This document shows positions 1 to 8,089 of a stretch of 57,590 nt of DNA, one piece after another. The translations under genes and the position numbers were made by a program. The DNA comes from Gemmatales bacterium (lineage in GTDB: Bacteria; Planctomycetota; Planctomycetia; Gemmatales; HRBIN36): assembly GCA_025060195.1 (NCBI GenBank), contig JANXCQ010000028.1, forward strand, positions 1 through 57,590, in the 5' to 3' direction. Positions within the stretch are counted from its first letter, which is position 1, and the number at the start of each line of letters is the position of its first letter. Under the pieces are notes generated by a model, which was not told the DNA's origin, did not search any database, and worked only from the letters and a program-made list of their open reading frames with translations.

Positions 1-114
1 GTGCTGATAAAGTATCCTTTCTTTCGCACGCCGGAGTTGGTGAAGAAACTGCAGAACGACCCGCATCCGCTGGTGCGCGACCGCGCCAAGCATATTAAGC
101 TCGAGAATCAGTAA
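1..114 (+). CDS. C-terminal end of a HEAT-like repeat protein (partial)
   Basis: The window opens inside this reading frame, so only the last 37 residues are seen before the TAA. They contain LVRDRAKHIKL, which resembles the second helix of a HEAT repeat. The tail is nearly the same protein sequence as the end of the full gene at 1137-2057 (FFRTPELVKKLQNDPHP in both). Bases 25-101 are identical to 1968-2044, while sequence on both sides differs. The natural reading is that two paralogous genes sit in tandem with one gene between them. From the family I infer a protein-protein interaction scaffold, probably exported like its paralogue. The N-terminus and the full length cannot be judged from this window. 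Confidence 0.7.
   Translation: MLIKYPFFRTPELVKKLQNDPHPLVRDRAKHIKLENQ
25..101 (+). repeat. 77-bp direct repeat, copy 1 (identical to 1968-2044)
   Basis: These 77 bases match 1968-2044 without a mismatch, read by eye. The bases just outside (24 versus 1967, 102 versus 2045) differ. The repeat encodes the C-terminal HEAT-like helices in the same frame in both genes. Sharp ends suggest a short gene-conversion tract or recent recombination between paralogues. Confidence 0.9.
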
Positions 115-122
115 TCTGGGAA

Positions 123-1106
123 GTGCCTGGTTCTCGACAGGCAATTGATACTATCCTTGATGCCGAAGAGGCAACGTTCGAGGTATGCGTGGCGGAAAAA
201 GGGATTCCGCCTGATAAGCTTGCTTGGCACCTCCAGCGGAATGCTGCCGCTATTGAAGTGTGGCGAGGGGTAACGAAACAACAACGTGTGAATTTCGGTA
301 ATGATAATGAGGCAGAGATCCGATTACAGGCGAATCAAGGGAACGCAGGTGTGCAGACTTATTTTGTCGAGTGGGTCAGCAATCAAGCTCAGCCGCTCAC
401 CGCCACGCTGACTTTCGAAGCCCGCATGGGCAATCAAGTCGTCAGCAGCGACAATGTCACCTTCTACAGGTTTCAGAGTGTGGTCATCGTAATTGGGGGC
501 TACACCCAGGATAATCCTACGCTAATTGAGAACGATGCCATCAACGATCAAGCGGGCATATACAGGCTGGCTACCTGGTTATATCGAGACTATGGCTACG
601 ATGTCCATGTTTTCGGTGAGCACGAACAAAATGCTCCTCGTGGGGATGGCACTGCTTATGAAACGCTCGCTCACGCAGCTAATCATCATAACCAGACCCG
701 CGCTATTATCTTAGGCTTTAGCTTTGGAGGCGGAGCGACCCACAATCTTGCACATTTCATCTCTCAGGTGCGCCAAGGGCGGGTTCAGGGCCAAGCACTT
801 CCTAATAACTTTTTCCTTGCCTTCACAGCCTATATAGACGCAATACGGCATCGCGTCATTCGTCGTAGTCCGCCACCTGAGGATAGACGGCCCGAAGGTA
901 GTCAATACCACGTGGCTTATTTTCAAACAGCTGATAACACTCTCTGGCTCATCAGGGGAGCGCCCACTGCCAATGCAGACGTGAATATGGACGTTAATAA
1001 CCCAAGGATAGCAGACCGGGAACTTTGGCACTCAACTATAGATGATTCGATTGAAGTTCTTCAAGACTTATGCGAGTACATTGTCCACCGAGCTAATATC
1101 CGCTAA
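123..1106 (+). CDS. Alpha/beta-hydrolase-like protein, probably a fragment of a larger surface protein
   Basis: The 327-residue frame has a beta-rich N-terminal part (about 45-120) and then a hydrolase-like part. That begins with VVIVIGGYTQ near residue 122, has a nucleophile-elbow motif GFSFGGGA near 201, an Asp in FTAYIDA near 237 and a late His in LWHSTIDD near 305. This order fits a Ser-Asp-His triad. The GTG start at 123 is only 8 bases after the previous stop and has no well-spaced ribosome site. The frame is open only back to a stop at 96. No signal peptide is visible. The N-terminal stretch looks like the middle of an Ig-like surface domain, so I infer a 5'-truncated relic or a domain left by rearrangement. 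It lies between two HEAT-like paralogues. The substrate is unknown. Confidence 0.5.
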   Translation: MPGSRQAIDTILDAEEATFEVCVAEKGIPPDKLAWHLQRNAAAIEVWRGVTKQQRVNFGNDNEAEIRLQANQGNAGVQTYFVEWVSNQAQPLTATLTFEARMGNQVVSSDNVTFYRFQSVVIVIGGYTQDNPTLIENDAINDQAGIYRLATWLYRDYGYDVHVFGEHEQNAPRGDGTAYETLAHAANHHNQTRAIILGFSFGGGATHNLAHFISQVRQGRVQGQALPNNFFLAFTAYIDAIRHRVIRRSPPPEDRRPEGSQYHVAYFQTADNTLWLIRGAPTANADVNMDVNNPRIADRELWHSTIDDSIEVLQDLCEYIVHRANIR

Positions 1107-1136
1107 TTTATACAAACGCCTAAAGGAGGAGGTCCC

Positions 1137-2057
1137 GTGAGAAAACAGTGTATTGCCAGAGGCTTTCGGGTAATTCTCATGTTCTGTGCGTTATTCGCGA
1201 CCATGGGCGTCAGTTTCCCAAACTTGGTGGCGCAGGACAAATCAAAGCCGGAATCCGTCAGAAATCTAGTTCCTCGCGTGATTAAGAAAAATCCTGCTCA
1301 GGATTTCCATAAGCAAGCCGCCCATTTGGTGCGAACGGCTGCTCCTGAATTCGTTGCCGGTCTGATTGATTTTGCGACCAATGAAGTGTGTGATGACCAT
1401 CAGGAGAATGCCCTGTCTAAGGCAAGTTCTTTATTGTTCCTCGTAGAGCTCCTCTGGGATCAATCTCCCTTACTGAGAAGAGAATTAGTCCAATATCTAG
1501 AAGTAGATGCCAAAGGGCAATTGCGTAAAGTCTACAAAGGAGTAGGGAGTTCACGAGGAGAGGCAGCTTATTTCCTCCTGCGACATTTGGATACTTTAGA
1601 GGATAATTCCATGTCTCCGCCGGTGAGAAACACCGTTATCAATGTGGATGGCCCAGGGGGATATCGAGAGATACTGAGAGCACAGGGTGAGAATGTTTCT
1701 CAGGCACTTGTCGAATATATTTTCACGGAATTCCCGGAGGATGCTTGGGAGGCCTTCAATTCAGTTTATGGTCAGAGTAAACTCAGTCCGGAAGAATTCG
1801 ATTTAGCACAACATATTATCGAGACTGCAGGCTGGCGGCTGTCGAGAAACTATCGTGATATTGTGGAGGAAAAGTTAGCTTCCAAGGCATTGGAACGTTT
1901 GTGTGTAGATACCGCTTGGTATACCCGGCGATACGTTGTACATATATTGCTCAGGTATCCGTTTTTCCGCACGCCGGAGTTGGTGAAGAAACTGCAGAAC
2001 GACCCGCATCCGCTGGTGCGCGACCGCGCCAAGCATATTAAGCTGGACACTAGATAA
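1137..2057 (+). CDS. Secreted HEAT-like repeat protein
   Basis: This 306-residue protein starts at a GTG preceded by a strong AGGAGG-type site at about 1124-1130. Residues 1-33 form a signal peptide: basic start, hydrophobic core and a likely cut near LVAQD. The rest is helical, with pairs of amphipathic helices. The last 60 residues (SKALERLCVDTAWYTRRYV and the shared C-terminal tail) look like two HEAT-type repeats. It is a close paralogue of the gene cut by the left edge of the window, with which it shares 77 identical bases. I do not recognise a specific family. The likely role is an exported interaction scaffold. Confidence 0.65.
   Translation: MRKQCIARGFRVILMFCALFATMGVSFPNLVAQDKSKPESVRNLVPRVIKKNPAQDFHKQAAHLVRTAAPEFVAGLIDFATNEVCDDHQENALSKASSLLFLVELLWDQSPLLRRELVQYLEVDAKGQLRKVYKGVGSSRGEAAYFLLRHLDTLEDNSMSPPVRNTVINVDGPGGYREILRAQGENVSQALVEYIFTEFPEDAWEAFNSVYGQSKLSPEEFDLAQHIIETAGWRLSRNYRDIVEEKLASKALERLCVDTAWYTRRYVVHILLRYPFFRTPELVKKLQNDPHPLVRDRAKHIKLDTR
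1968..2044 (+). repeat. 77-bp direct repeat, copy 2 (identical to 25-101)
   Basis: This is the second copy of the identical tract, at the 3' end of the HEAT-like gene, 1943 bp from copy 1. Both copies are in frame and end a few codons before the stop. Confidence 0.9.
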
Positions 2058-2090
2058 CCTGGCCCTGAACAAGTTTAGCGCATCCGAGCA

Positions 2091-4313
2091 ATGTTGTACC
2101 TGATGACTAGGCAGGATGATATAAGTCGTCAGTTGCATCAAGGTCAGACACTCTTGTCACCGCCTCCTAACTACACTGGCCCCGATTCGTTCACCTTCAC
2201 GCTGAGCGACGGCTTGGACAGCACCAGCGCTGAGGTGAACATTTTCCTGTATAACCACCCAGCGCAGAGCCACGACCAATGGTTTGAAGTAGTGCATGGC
2301 CGCACGTTGACCGGTTCCCTTTGGGCGTATGATCCTGACGGCGACCCGGTCTTTTTTGATCTTGTAAGCGGACCGCAATATGCGCAGCTACGCGAAGACG
2401 GGACCCCTGCGTTTCAACTCAATCCCGATGGCACCTTTGAATACACGGCCCGCGCCGACTTTTGCGGCGTGGACAGCTTTCTGGTCGAGGCGCGCGACGG
2501 GGTCACTCCTGCCGGCGGTGGCGTAGTCGTGGCAGCGTTTCTCTTAGTCAACAACAATGCCCCGCAGCCCCAAGAGGATGTTTTCTATGTCCTCGCAGGT
2601 AGTGCGGTAAGTGGCAACTTACTCAATAACGACCGCGACCAAGATGGAGACCGTCTGCAGGTAGTAGCCTTAGATAATCAGGAACTCAATGAAGGCCAAC
2701 CCATAGATTATCCCCAAGTGGCAGAAATTACCATCTCCAGCAATGGCCAATTCACTTATGTACCTAAGCCGGGGCATACTGGCCGCCATGTGCTACAGTA
2801 TTCCGTGTCGGACGGCCCGGCTACGGTGAATTGCCAAGTGACTATTCACACCGTTGCCATTAAGGGAGTGCGCTCGGTTACCTTTGAGGATGGACTGGCC
2901 CTGTATGCCGACCCGGTCTTCCCCATAGGTCCCGACTTCGAATACGATTTTCAACATTGGCTGGACAACAATCTCAACGGCAAGGCCGATGATGCCGGCG
3001 ATCACCAGTGGCCCTATGCTTATAAACGCGGCTCGAAGATGAAGCTCAGCGCCGAAATCGTCCTCGATGCCCCCTGGGAGGCCGACCCTCGCAGCAATCC
3101 GATTTGGGTGCGTGCCCAGGGGCCCGATGGTATCAAGATCAATCCCATCCAGGTCAAAGTTGACATGATGGATAAGAAACGATTAATCCTCGAACCTGTC
3201 CAGGCCACGAATGCGTTTCCAGACCGTGTGAAGGCCTACGTTGAAGACCAGAATAATAACCTCAAACTTTTCGAGCTAACTTGGGAATTGTCTTCCAATC
3301 ATGGGGATGGAGCACAAGCGAAATGGGCCGGCGCAGGTACTACCAAGAATCCCATCTATGTTACCTGGGACAGCCCCAAACCTCTCTTACCGGGCACCAA
3401 TCTATACCATACCCTCGTGCATATTGGTTCTCAAGCAGCCGCAGGCGCGGACACTGAGGATGCGGTCAAGACCAAAGTTTGGGACGCTTTTCGGAACCGC
3501 GAAACCAAAACAGTCAAGGGTGATAAGTTGCATTACTATAAGAATTTCCGGACTAGGAATGTTCTCACTCGAGAGCTGCTGATTGATAAAGACGGGCAAT
3601 GCAGCTCTTGGGCCATGTTATTCCGCGATGTTCTCCGAGCGCAAGGAGTGGACTCCCCCAAACATGTGCGCGCTAAACCTGATCTAGATAGGCTTCTGCC
3701 CGCCTTGGATCCAATATTCTTAGCGTCAGTGTCTTTCTCGCCAAACAACCTCATCTTGCTCGTCAAGGAATGGGAGTTCATTGGCAACGGTTCAGCTAAA
3801 GACATCATTGACTACACGCCAATGGAACCAATGTCTGATCTGGAAAAATTAATTACTGCGTTCCCATACATCAACGTTCCCGAAGTCGATCTTACTATGA
3901 TGCCGCCGCCGGGTGATTGGGAAACATTTCGCCGAGCTAGCGGCTATGCATGGCACTACGCAGATGTGCAAGACCGAGAGGGCATAGAAGGACAGAATAA
4001 TAGGAATCCTGCCTCGATTTTCAGCAATCATCAGTTCGTGGAAATGACCGTCGGGCCAAACGTCCAGTGGTATGACCCGAGTTATGGTCTAACCTATGCC
4101 GGGGCTACTAAGGATGATAGAGAGCTAGCATTCGACGACCAGGCGATCGCCGGCTACGGCGTGTTAGTAACTCTCCCCGTCAAAGAGTTGCAGGTTTGCG
4201 TCGACCTAAACGGCAACGGAACTCTTCTTGAAGTTGTTTCTATCCCCGTGCTATTATTTCGCAAAAATACCCTGGGGGTCAAGGAAATTAAATCAGAAAT
4301 CATAATTATTTAG
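2091..4313 (+). CDS. Cadherin/VCBS-like repeats plus transglutaminase-like domain, N-terminally truncated
   Basis: The 740-residue frame begins in the middle of a cadherin/VCBS-type module (PNYTGPDSFTFTLSDG near 26-41). A second module spans about 55-155, with the acidic calcium-type motif AYDPDGD at 79-85. A third spans about 158-255 (LLNNDRDQDGD, then NGQFTYVP). Residues 260-480 are beta-rich and less clear. A transglutaminase-like core follows, with Cys504 in DGQCSSWA, His647 in SNHQF and Asp662 in WYDPSYG. This order matches the Cys-His-Asp triad. No signal peptide or good ribosome site precedes the ATG, so the gene has probably lost its 5' end. Decayed copies of the same repeat lie at 5.55-6.5 kb. 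I infer a surface protein that crosslinks or cleaves amide bonds, if it is still expressed. Confidence 0.6.
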   Translation: MLYLMTRQDDISRQLHQGQTLLSPPPNYTGPDSFTFTLSDGLDSTSAEVNIFLYNHPAQSHDQWFEVVHGRTLTGSLWAYDPDGDPVFFDLVSGPQYAQLREDGTPAFQLNPDGTFEYTARADFCGVDSFLVEARDGVTPAGGGVVVAAFLLVNNNAPQPQEDVFYVLAGSAVSGNLLNNDRDQDGDRLQVVALDNQELNEGQPIDYPQVAEITISSNGQFTYVPKPGHTGRHVLQYSVSDGPATVNCQVTIHTVAIKGVRSVTFEDGLALYADPVFPIGPDFEYDFQHWLDNNLNGKADDAGDHQWPYAYKRGSKMKLSAEIVLDAPWEADPRSNPIWVRAQGPDGIKINPIQVKVDMMDKKRLILEPVQATNAFPDRVKAYVEDQNNNLKLFELTWELSSNHGDGAQAKWAGAGTTKNPIYVTWDSPKPLLPGTNLYHTLVHIGSQAAAGADTEDAVKTKVWDAFRNRETKTVKGDKLHYYKNFRTRNVLTRELLIDKDGQCSSWAMLFRDVLRAQGVDSPKHVRAKPDLDRLLPALDPIFLASVSFSPNNLILLVKEWEFIGNGSAKDIIDYTPMEPMSDLEKLITAFPYINVPEVDLTMMPPPGDWETFRRASGYAWHYADVQDREGIEGQNNRNPASIFSNHQFVEMTVGPNVQWYDPSYGLTYAGATKDDRELAFDDQAIAGYGVLVTLPVKELQVCVDLNGNGTLLEVVSIPVLLFRKNTLGVKEIKSEIIII

Positions 4314-4365
4314 GGCATCTCCTGACTCAAATAGTTTGCCAACAAGATAAGCAAGGAGACGAGGC

Positions 4366-5025
4366 ATGAACCAACTGGTCGGTATCGGAAAAATGGGCTT
4401 GATTTTTCTAGCGGGGATGGTTGTGGGGGCGTGGGGCGCAAATTCCCTGCCGAGCACAGACGCCCAGGAACGCCACCGGCAGTGGGAAATCATCAAGGGG
4501 CCTGTCGAACGCTGGGAACTGAAATATGCACGCCCAGAAAGTGCCCCACTCTCCCCTAACGTAAAGCGTTTTCTCACAGATAAACTGCACGAATTCAATT
4601 CGCTGGAGTTGATATTCATGTTCGACTCATGGTTTGAGAACTGGAAGTTGCGGCAGCCCGAGGCCCTGAATCGCCCAGAGCGAAAGAGAAAAAGCTTAGG
4701 AGAGGCCTTGCGACTTGCGCAAGAGGCAATTCCAGGGTGCCCGCCGGGCCAGCATGCTCAGCCACTGGATGCCACGGTCGGTGATGGCATCCATTATTAC
4801 TATATCCAAGATATCTTCCTCGCTGGTGGTGACATGCCTGGATTTGCGTCAGTGTTCGACCCCATCGTCTCCGTGCGACTCTCGCTTTCAGGAGCTTCCT
4901 ACAAGGCTCACAGCCAAATCTGGGTTAACGCCGAGAATGGTAAGGTTTTAGTGCTCTATGCCCCTAAGACGATCCTGTATCGAATTCGCGAGGATGTGCC
5001 TGTACTATTCAAAAGCTCTCCATGA
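4366..5025 (+). CDS. Hypothetical exported or membrane-anchored protein
   Basis: This 219-residue protein follows the adhesin/transglutaminase gene by 52 bp and has a good site (AAGGAGAC) before the ATG. Residues 8-26 are hydrophobic (GLIFLAGMVVGAWGAN) and form a signal peptide or anchor. The rest is mixed alpha/beta, with a run of tyrosines near 143 (IHYYYIQDIF). The C-terminal strand pattern SQIWVNAENGKVLVLYAP resembles short repeats in exported proteins that end with a residue and strand pair. I do not recognise a family. Its position suggests cotranscription with 2091-4313. Confidence 0.55.
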   Translation: MNQLVGIGKMGLIFLAGMVVGAWGANSLPSTDAQERHRQWEIIKGPVERWELKYARPESAPLSPNVKRFLTDKLHEFNSLELIFMFDSWFENWKLRQPEALNRPERKRKSLGEALRLAQEAIPGCPPGQHAQPLDATVGDGIHYYYIQDIFLAGGDMPGFASVFDPIVSVRLSLSGASYKAHSQIWVNAENGKVLVLYAPKTILYRIREDVPVLFKSSP

Positions 5026-5346
5026 GGTTGAATGATCGGTGAGATTCTGCCTAAGCAACAATCATGGCGAAAGCATCGGCCCCACGCATGCTCACTCGCC
5101 CCGTCAACCGCACCCTCACAACACGATCGCGCCATGATCCACCGCACATCTCTCTAGGCCCAATAAAAACGGGCGACAACCTCCTTTGCCGAAAGTAAGA
5201 TCGTCACATTGCCTACTGCACATATCTTCAATTTTGGCCTGCCCCCCGCCCTCAACTGCCTGAACATAATACTATTGCGCCATTATCTACCGCGCATATC
5301 CTAAATCATCGGCCTTCCCGCGGAATGGACTAGCGCCCCGTTCCCC

Positions 5347-5550
5347 GCTGATCATCACGCCCGGGCCCCTTCCGCCCGCCACTGACCGCCATGCCCACTT
5401 AGGACCAGTGCGGCCTAAGCTGACCTCCACCGCTGCGTTGACCATCACGGCCGTCGCTGACTCTAACCGCCTCGCCTAACCACCACGAACTCTGCTGACC
5501 TTCACGGCCTCCCCTGAACTTCAGCGATTCCCGCGACCACCGCGACCGTC
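5347..5550 (+). repeat. Degenerate 19-bp minisatellite, about 10-11 units
   Basis: Units of 18-20 bp start at about 5347, 5381, 5401, 5419, 5437, 5456, 5474, 5494, 5513 and 5532. The 5366-5380 stretch is the poorest match. An approximate consensus is GCTGACCATCACGGCCGTC. The core GACC...CAC.GCC is kept in most units, but no two units are identical, so the array is old. The period is not a multiple of three and the units contain stop codons in some frames. The last unit runs directly into sequence reading TVWINVYNNAP, the end of an adhesin module. Confidence 0.7.
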
Positions 5551-5864
5551 TGGATCAACGTGTATAACAACGCTCCCGGCACCTTAGACGGTAACTATGG
5601 TGTGCTGGCATGATACCTAAGAAAAAAATTAAAGAATAACGGTAGGCCATACCCGTGGCCTCCGACGCCCAGTATACTATCTTGGTATGATGCCGAAGAA
5701 AAAAGAAAGAATAACGGTACCCCATACCCGTCGCTTTGGGCGCCCACTATACTATCCTGCACGATACTGAACTAAGTGGCCAAGTGTACGGCTACGATCC
5801 CGACGGCGATGCGATCACGGCCCAGCTAGTTAGCGGCCCGTCGCAGGGTGGTCTGACGTCCAAC
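5551..5864 (+). pseudogene. Decayed cadherin/VCBS-like module, remnant 1
   Basis: Bases 5551-5595 read WINVYNNAP in one frame, matching the module end VNIFLYNHP of the gene at 2091. After the 75-bp duplication, 5766-5864 reads TELSGQVYGYDPDGDAIT and then LVSGPSQGG. This is close to residues 72-95 of that gene (LTGSLWAYDPDGD, DLVSGPQ). The two parts are out of frame or separated by stops, and no start or long open frame joins them. I infer a broken unit of a larger repeat protein. Confidence 0.65.
5608..5757 (+). repeat. 75-bp tandem duplication
   Basis: Two adjacent units of about 75 bp (roughly 5608-5682 and 5683-5757) share GAATAACGGTA, CCATACCCGT and TATACTATC in order, with scattered substitutions. 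Each unit begins near an A-rich run following ATGATxCC. The second unit lies inside the adhesin-module remnant, so it may have duplicated part of that module. Confidence 0.75.
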
Positions 5865-5964
5865 CTAATCACTAAGCAGTATTGTTCCGTCACTAAGTTT
5901 ATGTGTTTCAGGTGCCCTGACGCGCGGCAGTCTCAGGGTGCATGTGAATGAGCACTTTACTTGT

Positions 5965-6250
5965 GCACCTAATGAGAGCTTTGCTAACAAGGGGAGTTTC
6001 GCGTTTACCTAAACACGATTTCGTGGCCGTCTGCATCTGGTGGTGGCGGAGGCAATGTTAGCAACGGAAGTTTCACGTTTATCTAGACGGACAGACTGAG
6101 TGGCAATTTGGCCGGGGTGTGGCTCTAAGTTTGTCGTGGGGAGCACAATGAGGACACTAATCAAGCTCTGAGTGTCTTGAATAGGGTCTATATAATCCAG
6201 GACGATACCTAGCTAAGTGGCAAAGGGCACGGCTAAGATAGTTGTGGCCA
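5965..6250 (+). pseudogene. Decayed cadherin/VCBS-like modules, remnant 2
   Basis: Three pieces resemble parts of the module. One near 5990 reads GSFAFT, a stop, then TRFRGR. One near 6060 reads SNGSFTFI, a stop, then TDRLSGNL. One near 6196 reads DDT, a stop, then LSGKGHG, a stop and D. They correspond to the motifs DGTFEYT, DFCGVD and TLTGSLWAYDPDGD of the intact protein. In-frame stops show that it is no longer coding. Confidence 0.5.
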
Positions 6251-6310
6251 GTTAATCATGTCCCAATTAGGTAGCCGATCGTAGGTTGGCAGTATTATAT
6301 ACAAACGTGC

Positions 6311-6505
6311 ATGGCACTTTTATCCATGGGCTTGAAACAGCACTTCGTCAGTTTGGATGGTTTCATCTGTGAAGGGACAAACGGCTGCAGAAGGCTCAAC
6401 GCGTCTACGATTCAGGTCAACGTCTATAAATATGCTCGAGTTGCTCGCATAGCTCAGTTCGTTGTCCCGCAGAACTGGGAACTTAGTGGACAAGCAGTGG
6501 GAAAA
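6311..6505 (+). pseudogene. Decayed cadherin/VCBS-like module, remnant 3
   Basis: An open stretch of 71 codons ends with ASTIQVNVYKYA (about 6401-6436) and FVVPQNWELSGQAVGK (about 6458-6505). These match the module-junction pattern VNIFLYNHP then FEVVHGRTLTGSLWA. Just upstream, another frame reads NVHGTFIHG, which resembles the NPDGTFEYT motif, implying a frameshift. The open frame has no ribosome site. I treat it as a relic and not a small gene. Confidence 0.5.
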
Positions 6506-6757
6506 CTCTTATTACGTTTTGCATGATAAGCATTGACTTAGTTGAGGAAGCGTGGCCTGTTTTGGGACTTAGTTGGTCTTCTTAGCGAGGAGAATAGGAG
6601 CTAAAGTAGGACGTGTAGAACACTTGAAATCGAGGGCTTGGCTTGGAGCGGACGTATAAATTCTGTTAGGGAGTGATGTTTGCGAGAGGAGGATTGGGTG
6701 CGGCATTTTGCTAAGGCGTATTCTAAGTATTAGGCATAAAAGTGCAGGGGATGGGCT

Positions 6758-7426
6758 TCAGGGGTGGGGGAGCAGATCGCAAAAGTAAAGGCCTTGGCGT
6801 TGCACGAGTGCGCCGCGTTGAATGGCAATGGGATAGCGGAAAATCGGGCCGTCGTACACGAAGGTGTGAAATTCGCCATTTTCGCCGCAGGGGTCGGCGG
6901 TGGGGGGCAGGTCGCTTAGAAAGGTGAGATCGTAAGGACGGCCACATAGCGCGGGGGGAACTTGTTGCGGATCCACGCATACGATCAGGGCGCGAAATCC
7001 TTGTTGGATGAATTGGCGGCTGAGTAGGGTGGTGTCGCGTCCCCAGAGTGGGAACACTGCTTGTAGACCCCAGCGTGCTAGTAATGATTCGCGGTAACGT
7101 CGGATGTCCTCGAGAAACAGATCGCCGAAGGCCATGTGTCGCACGCCTTGGGCGAGAAATGGCTGGACGGCTTGCGATAGGGAGGCTTCGTAAGCTAAGT
7201 TGCTGGCGTTTGGAGGGATGCGCGCCTCGACGAGTGTGGCGCCCAGGCTGTCAGCTTGTTGGCGGAGCAGTTCGACACGTACACCGTGCATACTGACGCG
7301 CTCATACCCTTCGGTTATGGTGGTGACGAGGGCGACGATGTGCCATTGCCCTTGGCGTGATAATTCCGCTAACGCTAGACAACTGTCTTTGCCGCCGCTC
7401 CAGCCGAGGAGGATTGGTTGTTTCAC
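6758..7426 (-). CDS. DPH6-type ATP pyrophosphatase (diphthine--ammonia ligase family)
   Basis: This 222-residue protein has the PP-loop motif SGGKDS at residues 10-15 near its N-terminus. This is the ATP pyrophosphate-binding loop of the adenine-nucleotide alpha-hydrolase fold. The following helix, the segment GDLFLEDIRRYRE near 121-133 and the region PLWGRDTT near 146 fit the DPH6/MJ0570-like family. In archaea and eukaryotes this family amidates diphthine on elongation factor 2. Bacteria lack diphthamide, so the bacterial substrate is not known, and the call is a family assignment only. The gene faces away from the GNAT gene at 7563, with a shared 136-bp upstream region. Confidence 0.8.
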   Translation of the reverse strand: MKQPILLGWSGGKDSCLALAELSRQGQWHIVALVTTITEGYERVSMHGVRVELLRQQADSLGATLVEARIPPNASNLAYEASLSQAVQPFLAQGVRHMAFGDLFLEDIRRYRESLLARWGLQAVFPLWGRDTTLLSRQFIQQGFRALIVCVDPQQVPPALCGRPYDLTFLSDLPPTADPCGENGEFHTFVYDGPIFRYPIAIQRGALVQRQGLYFCDLLPHP

Positions 7427-7562
7427 GCTGGGTTCTCCTATCAGGCCAGTTAACGTGGAGTCGGGCCTTTCAATTGTCTGTAACCTTCGTGGGGCATATT
7501 ATCACCAATAAGCAGTGGGCCGCGCATGGGGCGCGTCGTCCGTGTTCCTTAGGGGGCTAAAC

Positions 7563-8012
7563 ATGAGCCACGCGGAAATTGATATCGTCAGCCCACAGGA
7601 GATGCCGATTATCGTCGAATTATACAATCGCATATTTCGCCCGCCACGGGATCTGAGTTCGTTTGAGCGGCGGTTTCGCGGTCGCTGGAATGTCTTGCGC
7701 TTAATCGCACGGGTGCGGCGCGAGCCTGTGGGGTTTTTCTTAGGTTTTGAGTTGAAGCCGACTGTGTTTTTTTCGTGGTTTTACGGTGTGCTGCCGGAAT
7801 ACCGTGGCTTGGGGATTGGCTCGCGTCTGATGGAGGCGGTGCATGAGTTTGCGCGGCAGCAAGGTTATGAGTCGGTGCGTATGGAGTGCCATAATCAGCA
7901 TCGCGCTATGCTTCACCTGGCTATTGCTAAGGAGTATGACATTGTCGGTATTCGCTGGGATCCTGACCGTGGTGATAATTTGATTATCTTCGAGAAGGTT
8001 CTTAGTGCCTGA
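7563..8012 (+). CDS. GNAT-family N-acetyltransferase
   Basis: I use the ATG at 7563 because an AGGGGG-type site sits about 7 bases upstream. A longer frame from 7515 adds a poor, non-family N-terminus. The 149-residue product has the acetyl-CoA pyrophosphate-binding motif VLPEYRGLGIGSRL at about 76-89, preceded by the strand SWFYGV. It ends with a C-terminal motif B-like helix. Size and layout are typical for a single GNAT domain. The acceptor substrate cannot be told. It is divergent with the DPH6-type gene. Confidence 0.85.
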   Translation: MSHAEIDIVSPQEMPIIVELYNRIFRPPRDLSSFERRFRGRWNVLRLIARVRREPVGFFLGFELKPTVFFSWFYGVLPEYRGLGIGSRLMEAVHEFARQQGYESVRMECHNQHRAMLHLAIAKEYDIVGIRWDPDRGDNLIIFEKVLSA

Positions 8013-8089
8013 GCGAAAACTTAGCTAGGCATTGCCGGGTATAAATTGCATAAACTGCCCCGACACCTTTTTCGCTTCGGAGACAATCT

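Larger units (their letters stand above)
5026..6757. other. 1.7-kb gene-free relic region
   Basis: No intact gene was found here. From left to right it holds loosely repeated CAT/GCC-rich sequence (5.1-5.33 kb), a degenerate 19-bp tandem array (5347-5550), a first adhesin-module remnant, a 75-bp tandem duplication (5608-5757) and further adhesin remnants with stops and frameshifts to about 6505. The last 250 bp, before the DPH6-type gene, show nothing recognisable. The whole block looks like a decayed repeat-rich surface-protein gene. Confidence 0.7.

Noticed and set aside
5347..5550. CRISPR array
   Set aside because: The repeats are directly adjacent with no spacers, are degenerate and only 18-20 bp long. 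No cas gene is in the window.
5736..5951. 71-codon open frame as a small gene
   Set aside because: Its similarity to the adhesin module is interrupted and it starts in a tandem duplication without a ribosome site. It is better read as a relic.
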